From: Brachionus koreanus
Taxonomy: Eukaryota; Rotifera; Eurotatoria; Ploima; Brachionidae
Reading direction: 5' to 3'
DNA: 64,000 bases
Assembly: GCA_016987375.1 (NCBI GenBank)
Contig: PJRA01000509.1
Location: forward strand, 909,781 to 973,780
Below are positions 12,601 through 22,668 of this stretch, one piece after another. Made by a program: the position numbers and the translations under genes. Every line of letters begins with the position of its first letter. The stretch's first letter is position 1. The notes beneath the pieces were generated by a model, which saw nothing but the letters and a program-made list of their open reading frames with translations, was not told the origin of the DNA and made no database searches.

Positions 12601-12652
12601 AAGCCTAATTGATACAGATAAATATCTTTTAGTCATAGAATTTATAAAATGA
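9620..12652 (+). CDS. NGLY1: Peptide:N-glycanase (NGLY1/PNGase)
   Basis: Two exons, 9620-10365 and 11515-12652, phase 2, giving 627 aa (human 654). PNGase is a cytosolic amidase that strips N-glycans from misfolded glycoproteins leaving the ER, during ER-associated degradation. The domain order is standard. An N-terminal PUB domain covers about residues 10-95. Zinc-binding cysteines are C216, C219, C250 and C253; the last pair is restored only by splicing. The transglutaminase-like core has catalytic C276 (in GGRCGEWANCF), H303 (TDHVWCEVY) and D320 (HADPCE). The 27- and 17-residue spacings equal those of human C309/H336/D353. A C-terminal PAW-like region covers about 430-627. RFPRYNHPGKLLDTR and [20 protein letters not shown] are family hallmarks. 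The intron carries a MULE-type foldback element. All key residues are intact, so a functional enzyme is expected. Confidence 0.95.
10523..10864. mobile_element. MULE-type foldback MITE with 9-bp duplication (copy A)
   Basis: A 342-bp element inside the NGLY1 intron. The arms are about 110 bp and nearly perfect reverse complements: the left arm begins GGCAATGTGAATTTTC and includes AAGTGAAACAACTGTTGTTT; the right arm mirrors it. The arms surround a spacer of roughly 100 bp. Both sides are flanked by the direct repeat TTGATGAAC (10514-10522 and 10865-10873). Long inverted repeats with a 9-bp target duplication are typical of Mutator-like elements. The same termini occur at 42478 and 53426. Confidence 0.82.
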
Positions 12653-12924
12653 AGTTGAATTTTTATTTTATTTTTTTTAATTTATTTTAAGACATTATTA
12701 AAAAATAGATTTTTAAATTTTTAAATTAATTTTAAGAAAACATTTTATTAGTGCTTTTTGGATTTTTGTTTTTAAAAACAACTTATGTAGCCTCAGTAAG
12801 CATGCATTGAAAAAATTCCGTGTATTTTTTGGTAAATTATTGTATGCAAATTTTGAAAAAATAGTTAACAATTTCGAATGAAATAATTTTTTTAATTGCC
12901 AATATTAACAACAATTCACCAATA

Positions 12925-13386
12925 ACGGGTGAGGCATAAGTAAATAGACAAAAGTTAAGCTTACTTTCCCGATTAAGAAAATGATCAGATGATCTAATAT
13001 ATAATATAAATTTAAACTACTAACCATTAGCTATAATATTGGAAAAAAAACTTTTTTAAATGCCACTTTCTGTGACTGAACGAGAGAATTTTCGAAAAGC
13101 AATATTGAGGAATGCTAAAGCCACTTTCTCGACCATCAAAGTCGGTCCTCAACTGAGCAGCAGCTGATTAGCCGAATTGAGTTGAAGTTGAAGAATTCGA
13201 CTTACATTTTGTGAAATCGCTAATGGCGGGTGTCAAAGCAGAGCTTAGAAAAATCGGGAATGCTGCAGATTTTTCTTTATTTAAAAATCGTAATTCTATT
13301 AAAAAATAAATTCAATAAATTCTTATATAAAAACCATTACTTAATATCACTTTTAATTTTTGCCAATTTACTTATGCCTCACCCAT
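12925..13386. mobile_element. TA-flanked MITE (Tc1/mariner-like ends)
   Basis: The ends A(C/T)GGGTGAGGCATAAGTAAA match in inverted orientation over about 29 bp, with TA dinucleotides directly outside both ends (12923-12924, 13387-13388). About 462 bp. The interior has a short frame starting MPLSVTERENFRKAIL that soon meets stops. The TA target suggests Tc1/mariner/pogo ancestry; this is inference. Confidence 0.65.
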
Positions 13387-13475
13387 TAAATTGGAAAATT
13401 AGATAAAATTGAAGTTTGTTGATGTATTTGAGAAGTTCAAATTAAATTATTGAATATTCACAAACTAATATTTTA

Positions 13476-13524
13476 AAAAACTTGTAATTTATAAATAAGA
13501 TTTATAAATTACAAGTTTTTTGAA
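13476..13524. repeat. Perfect hairpin
   Basis: AAACTTGTAATTTATAAAT is followed after a few bases by its exact reverse complement ATTTATAAATTACAAGTTT. The A-run and T-run flanks extend the stem. It directly abuts the MITE fragment that follows and may be the fold of an insertion junction. Confidence 0.6.
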
Positions 13525-13645
13525 ATATGTTGATTTTAAAATTCTCTTTAAAAAATGTTATTACTTGGTAAGATTATTATCGTTTTTTTTAATATTTTTG
13601 AATAAAAAAACACGAAAAAATGTTTGGTGCTTGTAGTGATAATCA
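13525..13645 (-). mobile_element. TTAACACT-family MITE fragment
   Basis: Shares TTTTAAAATTCTCTTTAAAAAATGTTATTACTT-type sequence with the copy at 7243 and ends in TTTGGTGCTTGTAGTG, a mutated form of the terminal TTGGTGCTTCTAGTG of the 19211-19417 copy. The other half is absent. Confidence 0.5.
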
Positions 13646-14299
13646 AAATAAAGAAAAATAAATAAAGTAACAAAAAATTTATTGCATCATTTTCTTACTG
13701 GACATGCTTTTGCAGGTCATCCAGCTTTTGTTTTTGAAGCAACAGCTTTCTGAATATACTTTAGCTACATGTTCTCTTACAACTCCATCTTTAATATCAA
13801 TTAACCCATTTTGGTCTAGTATGGTATCAGCTATCAGTTTCAATAATTAATAATCTTTTTTCAAATCTAATTTCTTGCCAGACTAATTTTAGTTTTTTAA
13901 ACTCGTTATGCAAATGAACATATTTCCATGATAAACATTTATATTCAATTTTATTTAATTTTTTTAGAAACAAAACAAAATATTGTATGATATAATAAAT
14001 AATTTTCAACAAAAATAAACTAAAATTGAGAAAAACTAATTAATTTTAGCTGTTTAAGTTAATTTTTTTTTCCAACAAAAAGTAATTTATCCCAAATTTC
14101 GAAATTAGCTGTCAAAATAACATATAATTAATTTAATAAAAAGAAAACAGATATGAATTCAAAATCCAAATTTTTTAAATTTTATCATTAATCATTGTTA
14201 GTACGCTATCGACCTGCGTTTGGTCTTTTTGCAAAATACTTTGTTAGTAAACCATGAAAATTAAATTTTTCAAGCAAAAGAATTGCCTATAGCTATTTT

Positions 14300-14485
14300 T
14301 TAAAGATTGTCATAATTTAAGATATTATTACCATTGTCATCTATATCATCTACCGATTTAGTAATTTTATTGATGCAATTATTTGAAACTGCTTTTTTCT
14401 TAATGCTCAAAGGAATCGACATAAATTCTGGAAAAGCTTCTAATGATATTGAATGATTCAAAATTTGCGATTCAAAAGGTTCGCA
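14300..14485 (-). pseudogene. Short coding-like stretch, possible exon or gene fragment
   Basis: An open minus-strand stretch of about 60 codons (EPFESQILNHSISLEAFPEF and onward to a DDIDDNG end) with amino-acid composition typical of real protein. There is a potential splice donor (AATG|GTAATAAT) before its stop. No initiating ATG and no partner exon could be joined. It may be a fragment of an unknown gene. Confidence 0.25.
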
Positions 14486-14774
14486 TAAGAGTTATATATT
14501 AGATGTAAGAAGATTTGTAAAAAATTTTTTTATCATTTTTTTTTATTTTATTTGTTTATTGCTTATTTATTTTATTTTTTTCTAAAACTTAACGTTTAAT
14601 GTTAAGAATTTTTAATAATATTCAAAAAAAAATATTTTACTTTTGAAATTTTTTTCTAGTCTATTTGTCATGACACATAAAGAAAACTAAAACTAAATCA
14701 ACATTGATCAAAAGTAACTTTATTTTGAAAGATCACGGCAAAATCAAAAATTTAGACTCTGACAAGCTATTTAA

Positions 14775-15050
14775 ATGAACAAAAAAATTAAAATTAGTGG
14801 CTCTAATAAAGATAACTGTAGTTTTGGTAATGTGGCTAAAGGCAACAGTAAAAGCAAAATAAGCCTCTTTCCGTTCAGGAATTATGGGGTCTCAAAATTG
14901 GCCGCCATTATACTTTTATGTGTTTTGAGCACAAATTTTACCCAAGAAAATTTAAAACATGCATCATTTAAACCTTATTTTTTAGATAGAAATACACTTT
15001 TTCATAATTTGAGGGTTTTCAAATCGTCTTATAATTTTCAAGCCAGATAA
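14775..15050 (+). CDS. Hypothetical 91-aa protein with one hydrophobic segment
   Basis: An ATG-started frame: a basic N-terminus, then a possible membrane or signal-anchor segment (LAAIILLCVLSTNF, about residues 42-55) and a short C-terminal part. It matches no family I recognise and has no supporting splice or regulatory features, so it may be a chance frame. Confidence 0.25.
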   Translation: MNKKIKISGSNKDNCSFGNVAKGNSKSKISLFPFRNYGVSKLAAIILLCVLSTNFTQENLKHASFKPYFLDRNTLFHNLRVFKSSYNFQAR

Positions 15051-15388
15051 ATTAAATTAAACTTTGACATAAAATTTCTAAATCTTGGCTATGAATTATT
15101 TGCTCTTTTTAAGTTATAATTTTTTTAATAATAATTTAATCTCAATTGGTTATTGTGCCCAAACATATACAGCAAATTGCTTGATAATAAATTTCTCCAA
15201 AACAACAAAAACAAAATCAGAAAGAAAACGTTTCACTTTGAGTCATAAAAGAGGGATTATTTGTATAAAATTAATTTTTACGCGATAAAATACATTGTTT
15301 TTGAGAAAAGTTTATTTAAAAAATAAGTAAGATCTTAGACTTAAATTATTCTTTATTTTTCTGTCACAGATGAAATATATCAGCTTTT

Positions 15389-16498
15389 TTACTGACTAGA
15401 AACTTTATTCCATGATTCGTAAATGCTTTTTGGACTCTCAAATCCATAAACAAAAAAATAATCGTTCAATTTTTTGTTTCTTTCTTCTAATAATTTAAAG
15501 TTAATATGCTTATCAAATGAGAAGTGATAAGAAGCTTTTAAATTACGGGCAAGTATGCCCATATTTATTTCTTCAACCCAAAAATTTTTAATTTTCATAG
15601 ACTCTTCATATAATTTAGCTACTAAATTGTTTGAAATAATAGCTCCATGATTTTGACAATACTTAGGATAAAATGGATCTGAATATTCGCTGTATGTTGT
15701 ATATAATGGAGAGCTTCTTTCCCTATCTACCTTTTGTTGGAATATAACTCGGCAAAAAAATGAATTATTTTTAAAAAAATCTTGTTTCATCGATTCTCTA
15801 ATGTTTTCAAAATTAATCAACATGTCACTGTTTGCCTTTACAATAAGTTTCGTCTTATGACAGCTTTCAGAGATCCATTTCCAAGCTATAATTGATTTCA
15901 GACTTTGATTTCTAAACTTGTCTAAAAAATCACCCATTAAAATATCACCAAATGCTTCATTTTCTATCATAATTTGTTTGTTTAGACTGTCATTTCGAGA
16001 TACTCCAATTACAAAAAAAGTATTCACAAATGGAAATTTTTTCTTATCTCCCCAGGTGTGTCTAATTACTTGCCTTGCTTGAAAATCGCTATTTCTCACT
16101 ATAACATAACTTACAATATCAACTTCTTTTGCTTGATTGAGACATACTTTATTTGGAGTTGATAAAATACGAAGATCTTTTGGTGAAATCAATGGCTCAG
16201 AATAGTCTAAAAGATCTAACTGAATACTTATTCGTAGTCTTCCTCGAATTTCGTCATCTGTGGCTAAAAATACTCGATGAAAAATCAGAAAAAACGTAGC
16301 AATTAGGGCCAAAATCATTTGGTATGTCTCGTTAAAACCCATTGATAAGATTTTTTTTAGATATGTAAAAAATATAAGCTTCATAATATTTGAAAAAAAA
16401 AGATAAAATTGGTCATGTATAAACAATTTGTGTGTTTGATTTTCAATGGCAATTTTGGTTTTATGGTAAATTACTTGTTTATTACTTTCTTCAATCAA
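15389..16498 (-). CDS. Beta-1,3-galactosyltransferase-like protein (GT31)
   Basis: Intronless frame of 369 codons. The true start may be an internal Met: Met39 (ATG at 16384) or Met53 (at 16342). Both leave a short cytoplasmic tail, a membrane anchor at about residues 61-78 and a lumenal domain, the type II topology of Golgi glycosyltransferases. GT31 motifs are present in order: ARQVIRHTWGD (141-151), a DILMGDFLDKFRNQSLKSI block (about 185-203), KANSD (221-225), DPFYPKYCQNHGAIISNN and FWVEEINMG (about 306-314). GT31 enzymes transfer Gal or GlcNAc in beta-1,3 linkage using UDP-sugars and Mn2+. The metal-binding DxD, normally DDD in this family, is NSD here (223-225), keeping only the last Asp, so activity or metal use may differ. 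Donor and acceptor cannot be told from sequence. Confidence 0.8.
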   Translation of the reverse strand: MIEESNKQVIYHKTKIAIENQTHKLFIHDQFYLFFSNIMKLIFFTYLKKILSMGFNETYQMILALIATFFLIFHRVFLATDDEIRGRLRISIQLDLLDYSEPLISPKDLRILSTPNKVCLNQAKEVDIVSYVIVRNSDFQARQVIRHTWGDKKKFPFVNTFFVIGVSRNDSLNKQIMIENEAFGDILMGDFLDKFRNQSLKSIIAWKWISESCHKTKLIVKANSDMLINFENIRESMKQDFFKNNSFFCRVIFQQKVDRERSSPLYTTYSEYSDPFYPKYCQNHGAIISNNLVAKLYEESMKIKNFWVEEINMGILARNLKASYHFSFDKHINFKLLEERNKKLNDYFFVYGFESPKSIYESWNKVSSQ

Positions 16499-17059
16499 TT
16501 TTTAATTTAAGATTTTCACTTGAAAATTTATTTTAAATATATTAATAATTTTTTTTTGTTTGAGTATGCATGAAAAACTTGTTTCATAAAATTGGTTTAA
16601 TTTGAGCTATTTAAACAAAGTTTTTTTTTTCAAAAATTCATTAAATATTATTCTCTGGTCCTTTTTTTTTAATTAAAGTTTCTAATTAAAAATTTTTTTC
16701 TTTACGATTGAAAAATAAAGTAACACTTCTAATTGAATTAATATTTAGTACCAAATTGATAACCTTTATTAAATAATCAATCATTTTTTATAAAATGAAA
16801 GAATTTCAAAAGGAAAACACACTTCATAGCACAAGTAAGCGACATTATGTAAAATTATCTTTTGGAATACAACATTAATCTTCATTTCCACTAATCTTCT
16901 AAAAAACAAAAAGGCGGTGCTGTTTTGTTTTTTATTTTTCATCAGTCAAAAAATTATAAAACCAAAAAATAAAAATTATCCAAAAAAAGATCCCAGTCAA
17001 AAAAAACAAAATAGAAAATAGATACAATGAATTAGAAAATAAATGCAGTACAAAATTTT

Positions 17060-17540
17060 TACAATCTAATATTTGAAGTGACCGCCATAGCGTTATAACA
17101 AGCCAAAACTCTTTTTGGCATTGTTTCAATCAATTTAGTACGTACTCAGTCGGAATCTTTAATCATTCTTTGTATAAAACCATAAGTTCTCGATTGAATT
17201 GAGATCTGGTGTACTGGCACACCATGGTAGAACCTCAATGTTCTGCTCATTGAACCAGTTGCTCACTGAGTAAGCAGTTTGTGCCGAAGCGCCATCTTGC
17301 CGAAAAATCCAAGGGTCATTTGGCTTAAAAAGGAGTTCATGGAGCTTAGAAATGGTAAAAGATTATTTTCCAAGGTGTTAATGTAGACAAATTGATTAAT
17401 TCTTCCTGTATAAATGTTGCATATAGTGTCTTTGTACAAAAAAATGCATCCCCATATACCAGCTGAACCTCCACAGTTTTGTAGCCTTGGTTTACACAGT
17501 ACCAGTCTCTTATTTGAAAATGACATATGAAGTTGGATAG
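17060..17540 (-). pseudogene. Tc1/mariner transposase remnant
   Basis: On the minus strand the order is NCGGSAGIWGCIFLY, then GRINQFVYINTLENNLLPF. In a second frame follow PNDPWIFRQDGASAQTA (catalytic Asp region), IEVLPWCASTPDLNSIENLW (second Asp and Glu) and TMPKRVLACYNAM. This is the classic C-terminal half of a Tc1-family DDE transposase. At least one frameshift, near 17350, separates the parts, and the terminal repeats were not found. Confidence 0.8.
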
Positions 17541-17719
17541 TATTCAGATTAAACAGTTGAAGCGCATCAAGAATAAAAACAGCGCATCCCCCTTAAAAAT
17601 GCATCAAGAAAATAAATGTCTTAGATTTTTCAGTGCACCAAAAATTTGAAATCTTAATCTTAAAATCTACATCTATAATACATTTTATTAATTTTAAATA
17701 AATTTTAAGGCATTTTTTT

Positions 17720-17766
17720 TACCCTATTCAATCCTAATGGATAATGGGGAGGAGCTCATCTCCTTT
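17720..17766 (-). repeat. Conserved retroelement-like 3' tail (copy 1)
   Basis: On the minus strand: AGATGAGCTCCTCCCCATTA, then TCCATTAGGATTGAATAGGG, ending in a poly-A run. Nearly the same text occurs at 28912-28960 and, shorter, at 58932-58962, always followed by A-runs on the minus strand. This suggests the 3' end of a retroposed element. Confidence 0.55.
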
Positions 17767-17931
17767 TCAAGTACTTTTTTTTAATTTAATTTTAGAGTGA
17801 GATCCCGATCAAGACTCATAACAATACAATCTGAGAGGACACACTAAAAAATTAGAATGCGGCAGTTTTAAATTTTTCCAAGAATTTCTTGATCTTTTTT
17901 TTTGCATTTAATATTTTTAGTTGTCGCGCCT

Positions 17932-18130
17932 GTGGTAAAGTGATTCGAACAATCAAGAGGTTGAGAATTCGAACCATCAAATAATCTTTATTCAGTTCGG
18001 GCTACAAGAACGTCGGGCTAACTATTCGACCGTTCAAGAATTAAAAAAAAAAAGTTACTATGAAATCACCAAATCAAAAGTAGTGACCCTATGCTCTTCA
18101 AGGAGTGAATAAGAAAAGAAAAAAAAATAT
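17932..18130 (+). mobile_element. tRNA-derived SINE
   Basis: Begins GTCGCGCCTGTGGTAAAGTG, an A-box-like tRNA head, followed by GAGAATTCGAACC, a B-box-like motif (consensus GGTTCGANNCC). The spacing suits an RNA polymerase III promoter. A non-tRNA body with an inner CGGGCTA repeat follows, then an A-rich tail near 18110-18128. The acceptor stem does not pair, so this is not a functional tRNA. Confidence 0.55.
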
Positions 18131-18392
18131 TTTAAAAATTTTATTTTAAAATTTTTTTTACAATTTTTATTAAGCAGCAAGCAAATTTAAAGAAAATTTT
18201 TAATTTTTATTTAAATCTAGAAAAAGTTGAACTAAAAACCTAAAATTTCATGATTATATTATAATAAATTTTGTTGTAATCATTTTTACAAATATTTAAT
18301 TTTTTTTCATTCTTTAGATTTTGAAAATTTTTAAACAAAAATATTACAATAATAAGAAAAAAAAATAAAAATGGTTTATTATTTTTTTTAGT

Positions 18393-21300
18393 TCAATTCG
18401 AACGCTTATTAAAATTATGGAAATTTGTTGACTCTTTAGTGTGAAGAATTGAATTGTTTTTTCGCTGAAATATTTGTTTATTTTTAAAAAATGACTCTAA
18501 GTAGATATAAATTGGTATGTATAGAACATAGTTGATCAATTTCGATTCCATATTTTTACTTTTATCACTTCCGCTTATTTTCTGGTTCAAAATTTGATTT
18601 ATTTTATTTGCTTCCATCTTCATTTTGGACTCTTGTGAACTAAACGTTAAACTATCTAGTTCTTTAATTTTTGTTCTCATCACATCTTCAATATTTATAT
18701 CGGTTTCAAAACTAATGTGATCAATTAAATTCTATTAAAAAAAAAATAAATTATTTATTATTATTAAATTATTTTAGTTACAATGTAATCCTTAATTTCT
18801 TTTCTATAATCCTCGAAATCACTTGATATATATATGTCCCAATAAAAGCCAGTATTCTTATACTCGAGCTTGTTGAAACCTTCGACTAGCTGATAAAAAG
18901 TACTAAATTCTTGAAGACCAAAATATGTTGCTTCACTCAAATAATCATAAATCTAATTTATCAATTAGTTAATAATTTTAAAATAGAATTCAGTTGAGAT
19001 TGAAATTTTACTTGATAAAAAAATGAGATTTGCGCATGGTCCATATTTTTACAATATTGGTTTTTTAAAGAATCGAAATTTAAGTGACCATCACTATCAT
19101 CATCTAACTTTCTAAAAATTGATTTGTATTCAGGCCGAATTTTGAATCTCTTTTCACAATTTTAAATTAAAAAAAATCTCTCTTAATAAACTATATACAG
19201 TCAACCCTTATTAACACTAGAAGCACCAAGCATTTTTTTCACGTTTTTTTAATTCAAAATTATATTATAAAAAAACTATAATAATTTTATAAAGTTATAT
19301 CATTTTTTAAAGAAAATTTTAAAATCTACATAAATCAAAAAATATATATTCATTTGAAAAATCTATTCAAAAGAATGAGGATTTAAATTTTTTTTCAATT
19401 TTTTGGTGCTTCTAGTGCGACCCATCTGGTTTCAATGTCAGAAATTTGATTTTTCTCAATTAAGAGAAAATTAAAAATTCTCAAATCAAAGAAAATTATA
19501 TTAGTAAAATTGCTGTAATTTAAGTAATCAACATCTCAAGTAATCTCTAGAATCAAGTGTTACATGGTTTTCTTTTAAAATCTCAAGTGTTAATAATTTT
19601 TTTAAAATATATTTTGTCAATTTTATTAACACTCAAAATCTGGAGGGTTTTTTTCGTCCCCTGGTGTTAACTTTTCTTTTTACTTTTTCTTCTATGAAAA
19701 TAGGCATTTTTTATAACAAGAATTGCAAAGTTTAAATTTATTTTCGAATTTACATTTCTGATTGAAAAAAAAAATTTCAAAAATTATTATATTTATTTAA
19801 CGGAAGACAAAGAAAAGGTGAAGCATCAAGCGCAAAAAAAACCCTCCAGGTTTTGAGTGTTAAACACGGAAAAGAGAACAAAAAATAATGCCAAGTAAAT
19901 TTTTGATAATATTAAAATGTACTCTTAAAATATTTAAAAAGATTTATGCTAATAAAAAATGATATTCAACGATAATTAAAATATTTGAAATATTTAAATA
20001 TTAATATGGCGATACATAGCAGTTAAGGTGCAGGATGCTTTCGTATATATCAGGGACGAATTAGTCAACATGTTCACAAGGAAACATTGGAAAATGAGCT
20101 CTTGCATCTGTCGATTTTTTTTACACTTTTATTCTAATAATTATGATGATTAATAAATAAATATAGAATTTTCAAAGCTTAAGATAGTAAAGATGAAAAG
20201 ATTACTAAATACAGAAATTTTCAAATTTGATTTTATATAAAATAGAAAAAACTTTTTTTTTAGGTAAAAATCAAATTTTTTAGGTATTTAAATGATATTA
20301 ATATTCAAATGGATTGAGTTTAAAACTTGATATATTAATTCATACTTTAACTTGAAACTCGTTTTACATACAAATATTAATAATTAGAAGAAAAAGCTAT
20401 AGAAACTGAGCTCGTAAAGATTGCGATAGAAGCCATCTATTATATTTTATTTATAGCTAAATTGCACTTTTATGATAGTTAGCATTGAAGTAAAGACGAA
20501 AAATCTATTATTAATAGGCTACCAAATGAATGCATTTTAATTTTAATTGTTAATCTTTTTTATTTGCAAAAATAACTCTAAAATTTTTTCACATTTTTAT
20601 CTCTATGAGTTTTTGTTTTGGAATGAAGGCTTAAAATTAAATAATAAAATAATAAAACAAGAGAAAAATCTAGATTAGAAAGAACACGAAGCTTGTTCAT
20701 GAAAATATTTTGTATTAGATTTTTAAACTATTTAACACTAAAACACTCGAAAAGATTTTGTTGAACCCTTTTTAAAAAATTGAAACTTATATACTTTTTA
20801 AAAAGATTAAAATTTTTTAAAATAGCTTTAAAAAACTAAACATGTCTTTAATTGTTAATTAAAATTTTAATAAATTTTGCAAAAAAAAATATTTAATTTG
20901 AAATATTAATTGACAATCAGCTGGTCCTTTTAGTGTTGATATTCATTTAAAATTTTGTTTTCATTATCAAATTTTACTGAGAATTTAATCTATTCGAACA
21001 AATTTTTTCCTTTATAATATTTAAAAATTTACTTTAGCCTTAGATTAAAAAACTCAATTGTTCCGACAAGTTGAATAATTTGAAAAAAACTAATTAAATT
21101 TTAGTTAAAATCAATTAAGATTTAAAAATCAATAGCTTTTAAATTTTTGCATAAATTCGCTTTCAAGTTATTAAATTCAAATTAGCAGAAAAAAATACGC
21201 AAATTAAATAAATTTATGATTTTAATAATTCAAATTATTTTAATAATTACTTCATGAAGCTTAAGGTTTTTGTTCGAACGAATTTTAATAGGTGACCATC

Positions 21301-22482
21301 GCCCACTTGAAATATGCATCGGGGTTTTAACATTTCGAATATTTTCTTCTGGTGAATAATAAATCGGTGTCTTACACTTTAGAATAGCTCGTGAAATTTC
21401 GGGCTTCCTTGGACTAGACCGAAGCATGCTTAGATTTTTAGAAGATAATGAATGAAATTGAAAATCAGAGTTATCTATACTAAAAAATTAAACAAAATTA
21501 AAAAAAAATCTGATTAATTTTGCCTTGGTTGATATTTGAGTCAATAGAGCTCAATTCTTGACTTGAGAGTGAATTTAAATTTTGTAATTTAGCTAGTTTT
21601 TTTTCCATATTCTTGAATTGAATGAGCTTTGAGCGAATATTTTCATCTGATTTGTAGTAATCACCGTAATTTGATATTGGTTCAAGTTTTTTACTCTTCC
21701 TATTAAAAAAATAAAAGAAATCATTTAAATATATTTCCAACTTTTGTTTAAAATAATGTGCTTAAGTGCTTAGGTTTTCTAATAACTTCTTATAGAAACA
21801 AATAATTTGAAAATTTATGGAAAAAAGGGAATTAATTATTTATTTATTTATTCAAATAATACTCGACTCTTTTAAAACTTAATCGAAAGCTAAAAAAATC
21901 GAATTTTAAACAAAAAAAAAATTAAAATATGAAAATTTTTTTTTCAAATTATAATTGAAAATTTACCCAGTTGATTCATTTATTTGATGATCGCGTGTAT
22001 GAGAGTGGCCATTGTAAAGAGGCAGCTTGAATGTGTCCGGCTTTAGGGCTATCCTGGGACTTTTTTTCAATTCCTTTGCATGTATTTCAGGTAGTCCATT
22101 AGCCAAACTGTCACCATTTGGAAACTTAAATATCATTTCAAAAATTAAATCTAAAAACTAACTGAAAAACCATGGAAATTACCATTTGATTATTGCTTTT
22201 TTGAATATTTAAAAAGCTGTTTTTAAGATTTTATTTTAAGAGTTATTACTAAATATTTTAAAAACAAATATTTATTACTTTTCAAATTTAAAGTGGTTTA
22301 TTAGTCTATGTTGTTTTGAAACTTTAAGTTTGTATTTAGAAGTTGAAAACAACTTTTTTTTTATGTAAAATAAATTATTAAACACGATTGAAACTACCTA
22401 CTCTGGGCAAATTTAGCTCGATTTTTCTGCCGCTTATTGCAAAATCATCTCCTATTGCCAATTCATCTTCTATCAGGTTCAT
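18393..22482 (-). CDS. EF-hand protein, unknown family (428 aa)
   Basis: Seven exons joined in frame: 22482-22402, 22124-21967, 21699-21524, 21474-21251, 19149-19012, 18952-18782 and 18731-18393. I do not recognise the family. The N-terminal half is charged and probably disordered, with conserved-looking pieces such as NGDSLANGLPEIHAKELKK and DTFKLPLYNGHSH. An EF-hand loop begins at D229 (DDDSDGHLNFDS): positions 1, 3, 5, 6 and 8 fit, but position 12 is Ser instead of Glu, so calcium binding may be weak. Helical segments follow (YDYLSEATYFGLQEFSTFYQ). Exon 3 to 4 requires a GC-AG intron (CCAAG|GCAAAA...TATAG|AT); without it the frames do not join. A separate ATG at 22668 with a good donor (TTTAA|GTAAGT) may be an upstream exon, but a stop blocks its direct joining to the ATG at 22482. 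The 2.1-kb intron carries three MITEs. Confidence 0.68.
19211..19417. mobile_element. TTAACACT-family MITE in EF-hand gene intron
   Basis: The left end TTAACACTAGAAGCACCAAG is matched by the right end TTGGTGCTTCTAGTG. The right TTAA has mutated to CGAC. The interior contains a paired TTTTAAAGAAAATTTTAAAA segment shared with the 7243 and 13525 copies. Confidence 0.72.
19626..19863. mobile_element. Intact piggyBac-like MITE, 238 bp
   Basis: The left end TTAACACTCAAAATCTGGAG (then GGTTTTTTTCG) and the right end (CGCAAAAAAAACCCTCCAG, then GTTTTGAGTGTTAA) are almost perfect inverted repeats of about 30 bp. Both sit exactly on TTAA. It is the best preserved member of the TTAA group here but has different subterminal sequence, so it is a distinct subfamily. 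Confidence 0.8.
20732..20939. mobile_element. piggyBac-like MITE, older copy
   Basis: The left end TTAACACTAAAACACTCGAA pairs loosely with the right end GGTCCTTTTAGTGTTGA, where the TTAA has become TTGA. The interior resembles the reverse complement of the 2115-2338 element (ATTGAAACTTATATAC against ATCAAGTTTCAATTC). Confidence 0.55.
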
Positions 22483-22668
22483 TTTATTTTAAACTAGCTA
22501 TTTTTTTTCACTATTAATTTACTTGATTAAAATAAATGCGTTTTTAAACTTGGTAGAATAATTGATTGTTGTCAGCAAATGAAGCTAATTTATCAAAAGA
22601 AATGTTATTCAATAATTTCTTGACTACTTACTTAAAGAATGAAGACTCGAAAAACTGCTTGAGGACAT

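Larger units (their letters stand above)
12653..15388. other. Intergenic stretch with MITEs and weak open frames
   Basis: Holds the TA-flanked element at 12925-13386, a hairpin at 13476-13524, a MITE fragment to 13645, a coding-like stretch at 14300-14485 and a small open frame at 14775-15050. Between 13680 and 13830 a minus-strand stretch (GVVREHVAKVYSESCCF) looks protein-like but is broken by stops. No confident gene. Confidence 0.4.
16499..18392. other. Intergenic stretch filled with transposon debris
   Basis: Contains a Tc1/mariner transposase relic (17060-17540), a short repeated tail (17720-17766) and a tRNA-derived SINE (17932-18130). The remainder is AT-rich and featureless. Confidence 0.5.

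Noticed and set aside
13680..13830. Minus-strand protein-like text GVVREHVAKVYSESCCF as a gene
   Set aside because: Interrupted by stops on both sides and not assignable to a family; may be transposon debris.
17932..18005. Functional tRNA gene
   Set aside because: A- and B-box-like sequences are present but the acceptor and anticodon stems do not pair; better read as a SINE head.
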